From Takashimella koratensis (Eukaryota > Basidiomycota > Tremellomycetes > Trichosporonales > Tetragoniomycetaceae), in assembly GCA_003116875.1 (NCBI GenBank), contig BCKT01000010.1, forward strand, positions 906,943 to 958,785: a stretch of 51,843 bases of DNA, read 5' to 3'. A model generated the notes under the pieces. The model was not told where the DNA came from and did no database searches. It saw only the letters and a program-made list of their open reading frames with translations. Position numbers and translations under genes: made by a program. This document shows, piece after piece, positions 33,785 through 44,587 of the stretch; positions within the stretch are counted from its first letter, which is position 1; the number at the start of each line of letters is the position of its first letter.

Positions 33785-36667
33785 NNNNNNNNNNNNNNNN
33801 NNNNNNNNNNNNNNCCCCCCCCATCTCTCAAGACTCATTTAGAATTCCTTCACAAACCCCTCTATCGTCGATGAAGCTGTAGCGCTGATCATAACCCATG
33901 CGTCTCAGGTACTGTGGGGGAACATGGGCGACTGTGATGTCTCAGCTCGACTACATCCAGGGCATGGGTAAGTTTCATCTAGACATTGGTGGCTACAAAA
34001 AGAGTATCACTCTAAAACTTTCTTGTCATTCGCAGGCTTCGACGCAGTTTGGATATCACCTACGCATCTCCAGATTGAAGGCAATACCGTCGACGGTGAA
34101 GCTTACCACGTGAGTGAATGACGATGACCTTTTTTCTTTATCTCTTTCAAACCTACGGAGTATTCTTCACGCCTGACTCCAACTCGCTCGCTCCCTGACG
34201 CACGCTCAACTCTCAGGGCTACTGGCCAATCGACCAAACTCAGCTCAACCCTCACTTCGGGACCCAATCCGACCTCCTCGCACTCTCCGCTGCCATCCAC
34301 GACAGGGGAATGTACTTCCTCGCCGACCTTGCCCTTGCCGATGTTGTTAGTCTCTCGACGAATATCTCAAACGCGGCACTGCAACAGGATTCAGGAGGGG
34401 CGCTCTTGTTCCAACAAGAAAGCGATTTTAATCCAGCGTGCCAAATGCAATTTGTAAGTGGGTAGGAGCTGGACCTGGCACGTCAAGGGATGAGTTTGGA
34501 ATTATGGAGCTGAGACTCGGTATAGGGGAACCGTACTAGCGAGATGATCTGGTAAGTACCAACCCACCGGTTGAGCACGTCATACCGTTCATTCATTCAC
34601 TTCTCCTCTCAGTTGAGCTCTCCACCTTGCTTTAGTCACTGACCACCCACCTTCAGCTGGCTCGAGACATCCGGTGTATGCTTAATGGACCTCAACGTCG
34701 ATAACGAGGCCGTATCCTCCATCTACCTCGACTGGATCCCCACTTACATCTCAACCTACAACATTGACGGCCTCAGGATTGATATGGGCAAATGCATGAG
34801 TCTCGAGTTTCAGCATACGTTTTGTGAGACAGCAGGGGTATTTTGCATCACCGAGATTGCGGATAGCACCCAGTGAGTACGAGACGCGGGTAGGGAGGAG
34901 CGGGTCTGATGCGATCAGGTACGCGGCGACGTTTCAAGGACCTCAAGGGGTCGATTCAGTATTTGGCTTTGGCATGGTGAGTTCACCCTCATCATATGTG
35001 TGATTCCTCATGATCGTCCGTCACCCATCGGTTCCACTCGGTTTTTATTCGCTTTCTCTCTAACGAATCCCAGTGCTCGGGCTTTCAATCCGGGTTCACC
35101 GGCACTTCCCCTTCCATATCCACCTTCGCCTCCCTCCTCGCTCTCAACTCCATCTACCCGGACCCGACCGTCGTCGTCAATTTTCTCGACAACCAAGACG
35201 AGCCTCGCTTCAACTCGCTCACAAACGATACGTGGATGGTGTATAATGCCATCGTAGGGAATATATTGGTAACGGGGATTCCGGCGGTTTATTATGGGTT
35301 GGAACAAGATATCGCAGATGGGCCGGGGGATCCGGTATGTCCGGACCCACAGAATTCAAGAGGATTGACGTAGCGGATACTGACGTTGTTGTTTGTTCTA
35401 TCTTCCTTCGTGTGATTGACCTCGTCTTGGCCTGGGCGATCTTTTTGAACCCAGGCCAATCGAGAAGCTTTATGGCTGTACAACGACTTCTCAACCACCG
35501 CCACACCCACCTACGCCCGAATCGCCAACCTCAACGCGATTCGAAACTACCTCGGCTCCGTCTCTACTTTCCACACATTGGTCGCGACCGTTTCAGCTAT
35601 GGAGACGAACGATATCGCTCTGCAAAGGGGAGACTTGTTGCTGGTGTTGACTAATGTAAGTCTTGAAACTGCGCTGGGAGGTATGGGAGAAGAGGATAAA
35701 GTGCGGGACGGTTGGCTGATCGTGTAGCGTGGAGAGAAAGGGACGGGGAGTTGGACGATCTCGAATACGACGTTCATGGCCAACGAGCAAGTCATCGAGT
35801 AGGTGCATGTTCCAAGTTGCCAATCCAGACTTTCACTCCTCCCTGTGCTCCCTTGACCCCGGCCCCACCGCACGATGTGACCGACACTTTCCACCCTTGC
35901 CTGTTGTAGCCTTCTGTCTTGTACTTGGTACATGGCGGCAACAAACAAATCGATCACAGTGACATGGACGACAGGGCAGCCATTCGTAAGTGTCACCATC
36001 GACCTCAGCTGCTCGTCATGTATCTTCATCTTGAAATCTGGTTGACTCGGTTTAGGCCTTTGTACCTGTTTCAGTGGCGAGCGGGAGTAACCTGTGTGGG
36101 TTCACGGGGGGTAGCACAACCACTACAACCCCATCGTCGACAGCTATGAGTTCAACTGCACCCATCTCCTCCGCTAGTCCCTCGGTGGCGGGGTCGGCAC
36201 CTGCAACCACCACCACACCTACGACTACCACCACGGTCACTCCTACTACGGACAATGCCGCATCTTCGCCCACGTCATCTACAGACCAAGGAGCAGGCGG
36301 GAACGCGTTTGTCGGTAATCAATCGAGCTCTACAGCTAGTGCAACTTCCTCAGACGCGGCAACAGCGGCAGAAGGTGGCGCTTCATCTTCCTCCATGTCC
36401 GCTTCGTCCTCTTCCCCTTCATCCCCCAGGTCGTCACCTACACGGAACGACGGCTCGCTCACGTCCACGCCTTTGTCCACGCCCTCCTCACCAGCTTCGG
36501 ACTCGGACGCCGGATCAGGCTCTTCAGACGCAGGCTCGAGCACCTCGACCTCAGCTTCGCCAGGAACTTGTACCCGCGGACTTCGGAAGCGGCTGCAACA
36601 CCGCGCTCATCTTTTGCCTTCTCTCCACGATCGACGAGTGACCAAGGAAAGGAAGAGTCCAGCCTGA
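33405..36667 (+). CDS. GH13 alpha-amylase-like protein 2 (gap inside intron 2)
   Basis: A close paralog of the gene upstream. A signal peptide (MIILALVLGILHLTLGAVRA) is followed by [13 protein letters not shown] and the same exon pattern: [51 protein letters not shown]. The catalytic Asp (GLRIDMGKC), Glu (ITEIAD) and Asp (FLDNQDEPRF) remain, but region I reads DLALAD, region II ends KC where amylases have KH, and region IV reads NQD, so three conserved His are lost, one more than in paralog 1. It carries extra introns around 35338-35457 and 35656-35728. The Thr/Ser-rich tail ends GTCTRGLRKRLQHRAHLL plus about 20 basic residues, homologous to the paralog's end and without a GPI signal. An N gap and a duplicated exon 2 lie in the 5' part, so the model there is provisional. 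Confidence 0.82.
33597..33748 (+). repeat. Exact 76-bp tandem duplication covering exon 2
   Basis: Bases 33597-33672 are repeated exactly at 33673-33748. The unit holds the acceptor, the whole exon [20 protein letters not shown] and the donor GTGAGT. It abuts the poly-C/N gap, so a misassembly is more likely than a true exon duplication. Confidence 0.9.
33749..33822. other. Assembly gap: poly-C, 30 N, poly-C
   Basis: Thirty-six C, then N at 33785-33814, then eight C. The gap sits in an intron of the second GH13 gene, between the exon pair ending CNTADR and the one starting YCGGTW. Confidence 0.95.
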
Positions 36668-37144
36668 AGCTCAATGTGAGTAAATTAGGATCGAGCCTAA
36701 ATTTGGTCAAGGACAATCAAGGACAATCAGTAGTCACAGTAGGCAAGAACAAGCAACGTCGTGATTTGGTCATCTATAAACACAGCAAAAACCGAGTATA
36801 CCTACAATATATAGTTATATATAAACAGACATGTTACGAAGCAAGCCAGGTCTCCGGAGTCGTTATCAAGGACGTCGAGTACACAAGGAACTGTAAAGTG
36901 AGGCCAAGAAGAGATACAAGCACCTATTGTTGTTGTCAAGAAGGAACAGGGTTCAAGAAGGTTCGACTGGACACAGGGGGTTGACTAGGACACAAGATGG
37001 GTAATCGGTACTGGTGAATACGCAGTCGGTCGTGATACAATGATTTCTTTCCTCCGTCCGGGCCCGCCGATGGAGCGCAGATATAAACGAGAAACGATCA
37101 ACGTTGTCGCCCTGGCGATGGGCTATGCCTCGCTGGTTGAAACA
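36668..37144. other. Convergent intergenic region, AT-rich
   Basis: This stretch lies between the 3' ends of GH13 paralog 2 (+) and the disordered-protein gene (-). An AT-rich patch with repeated TATATA words (36805-36825) fits a pair of 3' UTRs and polyadenylation sites. A GGTTCGACTGG word at 36966 resembles a tRNA B box by chance only; no cloverleaf surrounds it. Confidence 0.45.
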
Positions 37145-38510
37145 CTACGCCTTCTCCGCCTCACGCTTGACCGCGTCCTTTGCGTCCTTCCCGCTCCTAA
37201 CCACCTTCCTCCCCGGCGTGAGTTCATCCGCCTCCTCATCCTCACTACCACCTTCCACCCCACTGCCCGCCGAGACGCTCTCCGTCGCCAATTTGCTTCG
37301 CTCAATCCGGCGGCGGTTCGTCCCGGACCCCAAGACGACGATCTCCGCGTCCGACATGACCCGCGCGGACGAGGCGGAGCCGCTGCCGCTTGTGAGGGAG
37401 CGAGAGGATGGGGTGGTCCGCGAGGGAGAGGGAGGGACGTTCTCTTGGTCGTTGTCGGGCCAATTGGATGATGAGGACGACGCGTAGATATAAGTAGGGT
37501 CTACAGGGTCTACTGGCGAAGGAGGTGGGAGAGGAGCAGTGGCGTCGATCGCGTCTGCTGCGGACAGAACTGTGTCCGTTGCCTGTTGCCGTCGCTTCGA
37601 ATCAGGCGACGCCAGCCCAGCGGCGGAACATGCAACAACTGTCCGTGACCGCTCGTACTCGTTGTAAATGACGAATCCGATATCGTGCAAATTTCGCTCC
37701 GCCCCGTTCTCATCCACCACGACGGCCGCAGACAATGTTCGCGACGTGGCGGTGTCGACACGGCTGCTAGATGCGCTGGGACGTGTGCGCGCGCGAGGGG
37801 TAGTCACGCTCGGACTTGAACTTGGAGCTACAAAGGGCGAGTTGGGCGTTGCGGCCGGGGCGTGGGTCGCTTGAGCTTTGGCCGCGGAGGAGACGCTGCG
37901 AGTGACAGGCCGCCGGCGGGTGTGAATAGGTGGAGATGGGGCGAGGCGAGATGGCGAGGCCGTGGACGTTGATGGACTGGTGCGGGGTCAGAAAACCAGC
38001 GCAGATACAGGTAGCAGTAGGCATGGGTCAAACTCACCTCTCCTTGTCTGCATCTTTGAACAATCGCCGTGCTGGACTCCTCCCGAGTCCCAGATCATCC
38101 CGCTCCAACACCGCTCGAGCCTTTGGCGTCAACCCATGCGCCTCGCCTTCCTGCCCTTCTTGTCCACCCTCGTGCCCTTGTAGCGGCTGACTGATACGGC
38201 GCACTTTACGTTCTGGGCCCGCCCCTCCGCCTCGTTCCGTCACCGAAGCGGATGCGGTCGTTGTCGATCCGGCCGGTGCGGGGACGGGGACAATCGGTGA
38301 TCGGCGCGACGACAAAGCGGACACGAATGCGGGTTTGACCGCAGATTTGAGGGAAGTAGAGGACGCGGTGGATGAAGAAGAGGTCGAAGCGATGGTGAGT
38401 TGGCCAGAAGGGAGAGAGCGCTTGGTAGGGAGGGAGATTGGGGAAGGGATGGTATGAGCGGCGGGGACAAATCGGGCCAGAGGGAGGGTGGCAAGTGGTT
38501 CACGCGTCAT
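37145..38510 (-). CDS. Intrinsically disordered protein with RRLF cyclin-docking motif and CDK-type sites
   Basis: I do not recognise the family. The ATG at 38510 (MTREPLATLPLARFVPA) starts exon 1; a single intron (GTGAGT donor, CACCAG acceptor near 37980-38035) joins DADKE to SPSTSTASPSRLAPSPP in frame; the protein has about 430 residues. It is Ser/Pro-rich with many S/T-P sites: RRSPIVPVP, GLTPKARAV, GRSPARRLFK, TPNSPF, VPPSPSR, DELTPGRK. RRLF at about residues 148-151 is the classical RxLF cyclin-docking form, and DQENVPPSP resembles a KEN-box context with Gln for Lys. A single more ordered stretch, NLHDIGFVIYNEYERSRT, lies in the second exon. A cell-cycle-regulated CDK substrate or inhibitor is an inference from motifs only. 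It is divergent from MTM1. Confidence 0.7.
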
Positions 38511-39027
38511 GGTGGGTGATATTGGGATAGAGAGATGAGGAGATGAGGGGAAATTGGGACGCGCGGTGGATTTGACGGACTGGGACGACGATGTGGGCGA
38601 TGAGGCGATGAGGTGATGGATGGGTCGGATGGTCGTCAAGTCGAGTGGAGTAGGTGAAGGGATGAACAATAGGTAATGTGCAAAGGGTGAAACGGGCACA
38701 ACTAGGTCTTGTTGTTGCTCCCCCCCGCCCTGCACCTTTACTTTGCACCCTGGGGGGGAGGGAGAAAAAGACTACACGTCGTTTGGTCACGGGTGACTCG
38801 ACTCCATGGGGGGTGGGTGTGATAAGCCTGGTGCTGGGGAAGCCGCTCAATGACGTGTGAGTAATTACCTCTGACCCTGGACTCTGCCGTTGCCGCTTTG
38901 CTCGGCCGGCCGATGAGGTCGTCGTCCTGTGCGTGTTTTTCCGTCGCTTATTTATTTTTCTTTCCTCATCCTCATCTCACTCTCACTCTCCAACCTCACC
39001 TCACCTCACCCCTCCCTCACCCTCGAC
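38511..39027. promoter_or_regulatory. Divergent promoter, disordered-protein gene / MTM1
   Basis: 517 bases separate the two start codons. The MTM1 side is C/T-rich with repeated CTCACTCTC and CCTCACCTCACC words just before the ATG; no TATA box is evident. Confidence 0.5.
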
Positions 39028-40960
39028 ATGCGGCCACATCCAGACCTGCTCGACCCACTCCTTCCAGACGCGCAGGACATTGCAGCCTCTGCATCAGCCT
39101 CTGCTTCGTCAACGACTCATGTCTCGCACGGCGGGACAAGTCTCCGCGATCATGACGATTTCGCCGCTGGATCGATCGGGGTTGGTCTTGGTTTAGGTTC
39201 TGGGTCGGGGTCTGGGTCTGGCTCCGGGTCCGGGGACGCAGCTTTCGAATGGCCTGAAGCCGGACCGAGTAAGCGACCCGCCGCGCCCGCCACGGTAGGA
39301 GCGTTTGGAGCCAAGGTTGCCGCAGCGATGACAGGAGCAATGGCAACGAGTTTGTTGAGTGAGTATTTCGTAGACCTCGTCATCCTTCATCCTTAATAGT
39401 AGCCCGCTTTCAACTCCAGCTGACTTCGCTTTCTGTACCTAACTTCAGTGACGCCCTTTGACGTGCTCAAAACCCGATTGCAAACGGTCGAACCACATAT
39501 GAAACCCGAATACATCCCACCTCCGCCTGACTGTTGTCAAACACCCGTGATCACCAAAACCTCTCCACTCAAAAACCCAACCGGGTCTGTCCCCACCTCG
39601 GCGGGCACGGCTCAGTCTCTTACCTGTTTGACATCTGCCGCATCGTCACCTCAACAATTGGCTGCTGCGACCGCTTCCTCCTCCTCCTCCTCATCCTCGA
39701 CCTCGACGTCAACCTCCCGGCCATTGCGGCAAGCTTCTACCGGGCCCATACCCGCGCCGAGGGGATGCTACCACCCGTCCAAGTGGGCTGGGATCTGGGG
39801 TGAGGCGATCACGTTTGAAGAAGCCCTAGCGAGGGGCGTGATCGGTCCCAGCGCAAGTGGAGGGACCGTGACGCTTGCGATGCCGAAGCAAGGGATTTTC
39901 AACCCCGCGGAAGGGACATTCTGGGCCGAGGTTGCGGCGGTTAGAAGGGAGGCGGGTGTCCGAGGTCTGTGGAAAGGTGTTGGCACGACTCTGTGAGTAG
40001 CAGTGCTCCTTTGAATAGCGATTGTGGACCCCCAAGCTGGCTATCTACCTGCGAGCTCCAAGCACAGACTTACTCGTCTCAGGACCATGTCGATCCCTTC
40101 CGCGGCGATCTACATGTTGGGATACGAATACCTCCTTGCGATCATCGCTCCTCGCTTCACCGGCACTTCTGACCCTTCCGCCAACGTCTCTTCTCTCAAC
40201 CGTCGCTCCAACTCTAACGACTCTTCCCTCCCTTCATCCGCACAATCTCCATCAGCCGTGCTTACGCCCGCGCCGTTGATCGCGGGCTCGCTCGCACGAA
40301 CTATCAGTGCGACGGTGATTTCCCCAATCGAGATGTTCAGGACGAGGCTGCAGGCGCTACCTCAGGCAGGGAGGGCGGCACCAACATATGCGTCGACAAC
40401 GGCGGATCTTAGTCGGTTGGTTAGGGATAAAGGGATCAATGTGCTTTGGCGTGGTTTGGGACCGACACTATGGCGAGATGTGCCCTTTTCTGGTGAGTCC
40501 ATGCTACCAGTCCAAAATACTATCCCTTTTCTTCGCGCAACACTCCCATCTCTCTCTTTCTCGGCTAACCCACCAACTCTGTGTAGGTCTCTACTGGGCC
40601 GGTTTCGAAATAACCAAATCCCGACTCACTTCTTCATCATCTCCACTCCCTCCTCTCTCGCCCGTTCTCACCTCCTTCATCTCTGGTGCATTCAGCGGTA
40701 CGATCTCTGCTCTCGTTACTCAACCATTCGACGTTTTGAAGACTCGTCGACAAGTCTTCACGCCTTCTCGGGATTGTAAAGCCGAGGTTCTGAAGCATCG
40801 CGCGAGTACGATTCCATTGGCTATTCATGTGGTAAAGAGTGAAGGATGGGCGGCGCTGTTTGCTGGTGTAGGACCAAGGTGTGGGAAAGTCGCTCCAGCT
40901 TGTGGGTTGATGATTGCCTGTTATGAAGGGGTAGGGAGGTACCTCGGTGGCGAGGCATAA
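39028..40960 (+). CDS. MTM1: Mitochondrial carrier, MTM1 / SLC25A39-40 type
   Basis: Members of this carrier subfamily sit in the inner mitochondrial membrane; human SLC25A39/40 support glutathione import and yeast Mtm1 affects Fe-S and manganese handling. Four exons (39028-39358, 39449-39992, 40083-40492, 40587-40960) give 552 residues. The three carrier signatures are present: TPFDVLKTRLQ, SPIEMFRTRLQ and QPFDVLKTRRQ, each followed by its helix pair (GLWKGVGTTL, VLWRGLGPTLWRDVPFSGLY, ALFAGVGPRCGK). A Gly/Ser-rich N-terminal extension and a long first matrix loop (about 150 residues, poly-Ser) explain the large size. That loop holds four Cys (DCC, LTC, RGC) before SKWAGIW, matching the number of Cys reported to bind iron-sulfur in SLC25A39. 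Confidence 0.9.
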
Positions 40961-41632
40961 GGTGTTTCAAGCCCCGACCTCACTCGATCAAAGCGTATAT
41001 AGAACACTTTCATCATCGACGAACCGACACACATTGGCCACATCGTTGGATATTAATCACTCTGCATATCTATCTCATCGACAATCACAGCATCCATCAT
41101 CGGTTCTAGACACTTTTGTAGATATTAGATCTCACGTAGACTCCCGAGTCAACCCTTGGGGACTTGACACCCATTCTCTCCACTTTTCTTCATGAGTCCG
41201 GGCCATTTCTCCTTCTTTGCATATGTATATCTGGACACCAGCAGCTCGCCTTGAGATGTATCTTCATGACGAGAGCCAAGAAAAGAAAGATCGCTGGAAG
41301 ATTCCCATAGCATCACTACGAAGAGGGAAAAAAGGCAGATAGAGAAACCAGTGACTGACAACAGGCTAGGGGAGGCTACAGAAGGTCGTGATAGTCTACG
41401 TTTGGCGTTGAGATAGGCAGGGAAGAGGAGGGAGGAGCGATAGCGGGAGAGGAGGAAAAGAGGTGAGACAACTTGAAATCGTGAAGAGTATAAAGATTTA
41501 ACAACAGATTTTACAACCAATAGCCTGCGATATTCAACGTCCTTGCCCTTCTCCTTCCCTCTACCCCACCTCCATCCCCTCCTTCGACTCATCTTCAATC
41601 TTACATTCTATTCAACTGCCCATTCCTCTTCT
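40961..41632. other. Convergent intergenic region
   Basis: 672 bases between the 3' ends of MTM1 (+) and the PTC7-like gene (-). Moderately AT-rich; it should hold both 3' UTRs. No gene seen. Confidence 0.45.
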
Positions 41633-44587
41633 CTAACCCTTGGCAACACCCACTCCTCCGCCCATTCCCATTCCCATACCGTCTCCAGCCTCTCGATCTC
41701 CAATCACACCCACGAGCACAGAGATATCATCCTTCTTCCCACCTACAAACTCGATACCTTCCTCGATTGCACGCATCATGAATGGTGTCGTTGCTGTTGA
41801 TTGTTCAGAGACTGCGCGGGCACGGTGACACAGGGCTTCAGAGACGAGTTGGGGTGAGAAGGGCGGAAGGGAAGTGTTCAGAGAGGAGGAAGGGGTGGAT
41901 GGTGGTGTAGGGAGATGAGAAGTCGGGTCGGAAGTGGATGGAGCTGCAAATTCTGCAAGCACTTCTAAGATCTCTTCGTCAAACTGGGCATCGGAAGCAT
42001 ATAGTGTCAGCTCTTTCCTCCTGATAGTAACCACTTCTTCCATTACTGGCGCAGCTTGCACCCCGCGACCTTGCGAGTCTGGTCCTCTGGTGCTCCTCGG
42101 ATCCATGTATCGCACTCACGAGGTTATCCATCAACCCATCCGACCCAACAACGACGATATCCCCTCTCTCAATCTCCAAGCGATACGGTACGGCATCTTT
42201 CATCGGTTCATCCCTTGAGTGTGTCCCGAGCTGGACAGGGAAATTGAATGCGTGGTGCATCTCCGAAGTGCGGAGTTCGACTTTGCCCCGACGGACGACG
42301 AGGAGGCAGCAGTCGCCTAGGTTGGCGATCAGGAGGGTCGAATGGTGGAGGAGCGCCAAGAGACAGGTCGAGGAGCCGTGGAGTTGCTACAGGAAATGCA
42401 AATTAGCTGTTATTCTTTCAAATGAGATAGACTTGCGATGAGAGGGAGCAAAAGCAGATATGTAGAGGTAAGAGGATGCGAGAAACGAAGATGAGATGGG
42501 TTGGGAAAAAACAACCACAGTCCGCCCTCACCAACAACTGCACTCACCTCGGCGGTAACACACGCGAGACACTTTTCATACGCCCTCTGCATAATCTCGA
42601 CTGGATCCAATGGCCTCCTACTCTTCCCTGGTTCCAATCCCACCGAATCATCACTTTTTGTCGCTGCCACGCTTCTCTTGAACGCTCTCCTTGCCCAAGC
42701 TCCTACCCCACCACCTCCTTCCTCTTGCACGTTTCCAGCTGACCCCGCACCTCCGACTCCACCTCCACCGCCCGCAGAGGCCGTGACGTACGCCTCGGCG
42801 CCAGCCCACCACCTGCCTACTTCCTCTTCGCAGAAGTGCGTGAGGAGCTGACTCCACCTACTCGCGTCTGCTCCGCCGCGCCCAGACCGCGCCCAGCCTC
42901 CGACACCGTCTGCGATGCACATTCCATCCGCGCGGGTCGTGTATGCGTCTTCGCCAATGCCCGTACTGCGGAGGACGGCCGGGGCGGTCACGTCCGGTAA
43001 TGGGAACGAACGGGGGCGAGGGGGTGGCGTTGGCGGGCGTTCTCGACCAGGTCGAGGGGGTGGGAGGGGCGTGCGTTCTTTCGCTGCCCCACTAGCACCG
43101 GTGTGGAAGACGAGGGTGGAGGAGTACAGGGCCACGCTTGCGGTCTCGGGAGCAGCACCGGGGGCGCCGATAAGGGGGTCGGAACGGTCCACCGAGGTGA
43201 GGTACGGGATGGGCGGAGAGGGCGAGGGCGTCGGCCCGCCCTGCGAGGTGGAGCCGGTGGTTGTCAACGGCGCGGGGGAGAGAACGGTATGTGACTCGGA
43301 CGGTCGCGGCTGCTTGATCTGTGGTGCGTGCTGGGGCGGCTCAGGAGACGGCGGTGGTGGTGGCGGGGTGAAGAAGTCGCCTAGATTGGAGGACGACGGG
43401 GGTGGGGGTGGTGATGTCTTTGGCGGGGTGTAGCCCGGGAACGAGAAAGATGGCTGCGTTGGTGGGCGTTCGAATAGGAGAGAGGGAGGGAGGGAGGGAC
43501 CGGAGAGGAACGACGAGATGAAGGGGTACGACGATGCGGCGGCTGCTGTCTCGACAGCGGCTCGAAGTGGGCCTGTCGAGCTCGTGTATGTTCGATGACT
43601 GCTAGATGCGACGGCGGTCGCGAGGCCAGGGACGGCAGAGGTCGCGGATAGGGTGGAGGGGATGACGCCGCGTAGAGAGGCGAGAAGAGGAGTGGACCCC
43701 GAGATGGAGATGGGCGCGGAGCTGAAGAGGCGGTGAGGCCGACTGTTGCGTCGAGGACGGTACGGAATGATGATGGATGCCGCGTCCGAGCGCAGAGCCA
43801 CGACGTTGTCGACCCATGTTGGGGTAAGGTGGGGCAAGGAGGCGGTTGTGGTGGTGGAAGTGGAGGGGCCCGTAGCGGAAGAGAGAGAAGAGGTAGCGGG
43901 GGGGTCCCAGAGTGGGAGAAGCGCGAGGTAGGCAGGTGAGATTTGGCTGATGTCGAGTGGTGTGAGCGTCCGTGCGGCGTTGCTAGCGGCAGAAGTGTTG
44001 AGACTCCCGGCAGCGCTCGAGCCGGAAGCGGTGTCGGCGTGGGAAGGAAGGGGGAAGGAGGGGGGTAGTGGTAATGAGGGAGGTGGTGGTGCGGGTCCAA
44101 AGACGGGACCGAGGGCGAGCGGGTGGTGTGTGACAACAATGCTTGGGTTCGAGGACGGGGTCGAGGTAGGCGAGGGTGAGAAGGAGGCGTAGACGGATGT
44201 AGATCGGTAAGGCGGGTACCCCTGATTAGATTGGGTCCCGATCGGTGCAGAGGTGAGGAGAGAGGTTTGTGGAGATGTAAGCGTCGAGGTGGATGAGGTC
44301 GACGTAGATGGTGGGTGAGGCCCAGGTTGGCTGACCGATGGGGCAGAGGCAGGTAGTGGTGGAGCGACAGTGGGCGTCAAGGAAGGGGTAGAAGTAGAGG
44401 ACGCCGAACTGGGTAGGGAAGAAGAGAGCGCCACAGACGACGACGACAACGACGATGACGAGGACGACGAACCTCCAGTGGTCGAAACCGATGCAGTCGC
44501 AGCGGAGGCAGGTGTAGACGGGGTGTAAGTATGGTGTGTGAGAGTACGGGCGATCCCCTTGCCCAACCCGGGTTTGGGCTTGGACAT
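41633..44587 (-). CDS. PTC7: PTC7-like PP2C protein phosphatase with long disordered N-terminus
   Basis: PTC7/PPTC7 are metal-dependent Ser/Thr phosphatases, mitochondrial in yeast and animals, that act on coenzyme Q and import proteins. Three exons (44587-42548, 42386-42120, 41983-41633) give 885 residues. The PP2C core is in the last 350: GEDAYTTRADGMCIADGVGG (metal-binding Asp), GWARSGRGGADASRWSQ, then LHGSSTCLLALLHHSTLLI, ANLGDCCLLVVRRG, DIVVVGSDGLMDNL and KKDDISVLVGVI, with the conserved acidic residues in DGVGG, SDGLMDN and DD. The first 500 or so residues are Ser/Thr/Pro-rich, low in complexity and poorly constrained. The N-terminus MSKPKPGLGKGIARTLTHH is basic and could be a weak mitochondrial signal. 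A Gly-rich insert (about residues 615-650) interrupts the core. Confidence 0.88.

Noticed and set aside
36960..36985. A tRNA B-box-like word (GGTTCGACTGG)
   Set aside because: It does not fit GGTTCGANNCC and no cloverleaf arms or A box could be found upstream.
43381..44139. A 252-codon minus-strand frame rich in Pro, His and Ser
   Set aside because: It is an alternate frame of the low-complexity first exon of the PTC7-like gene.
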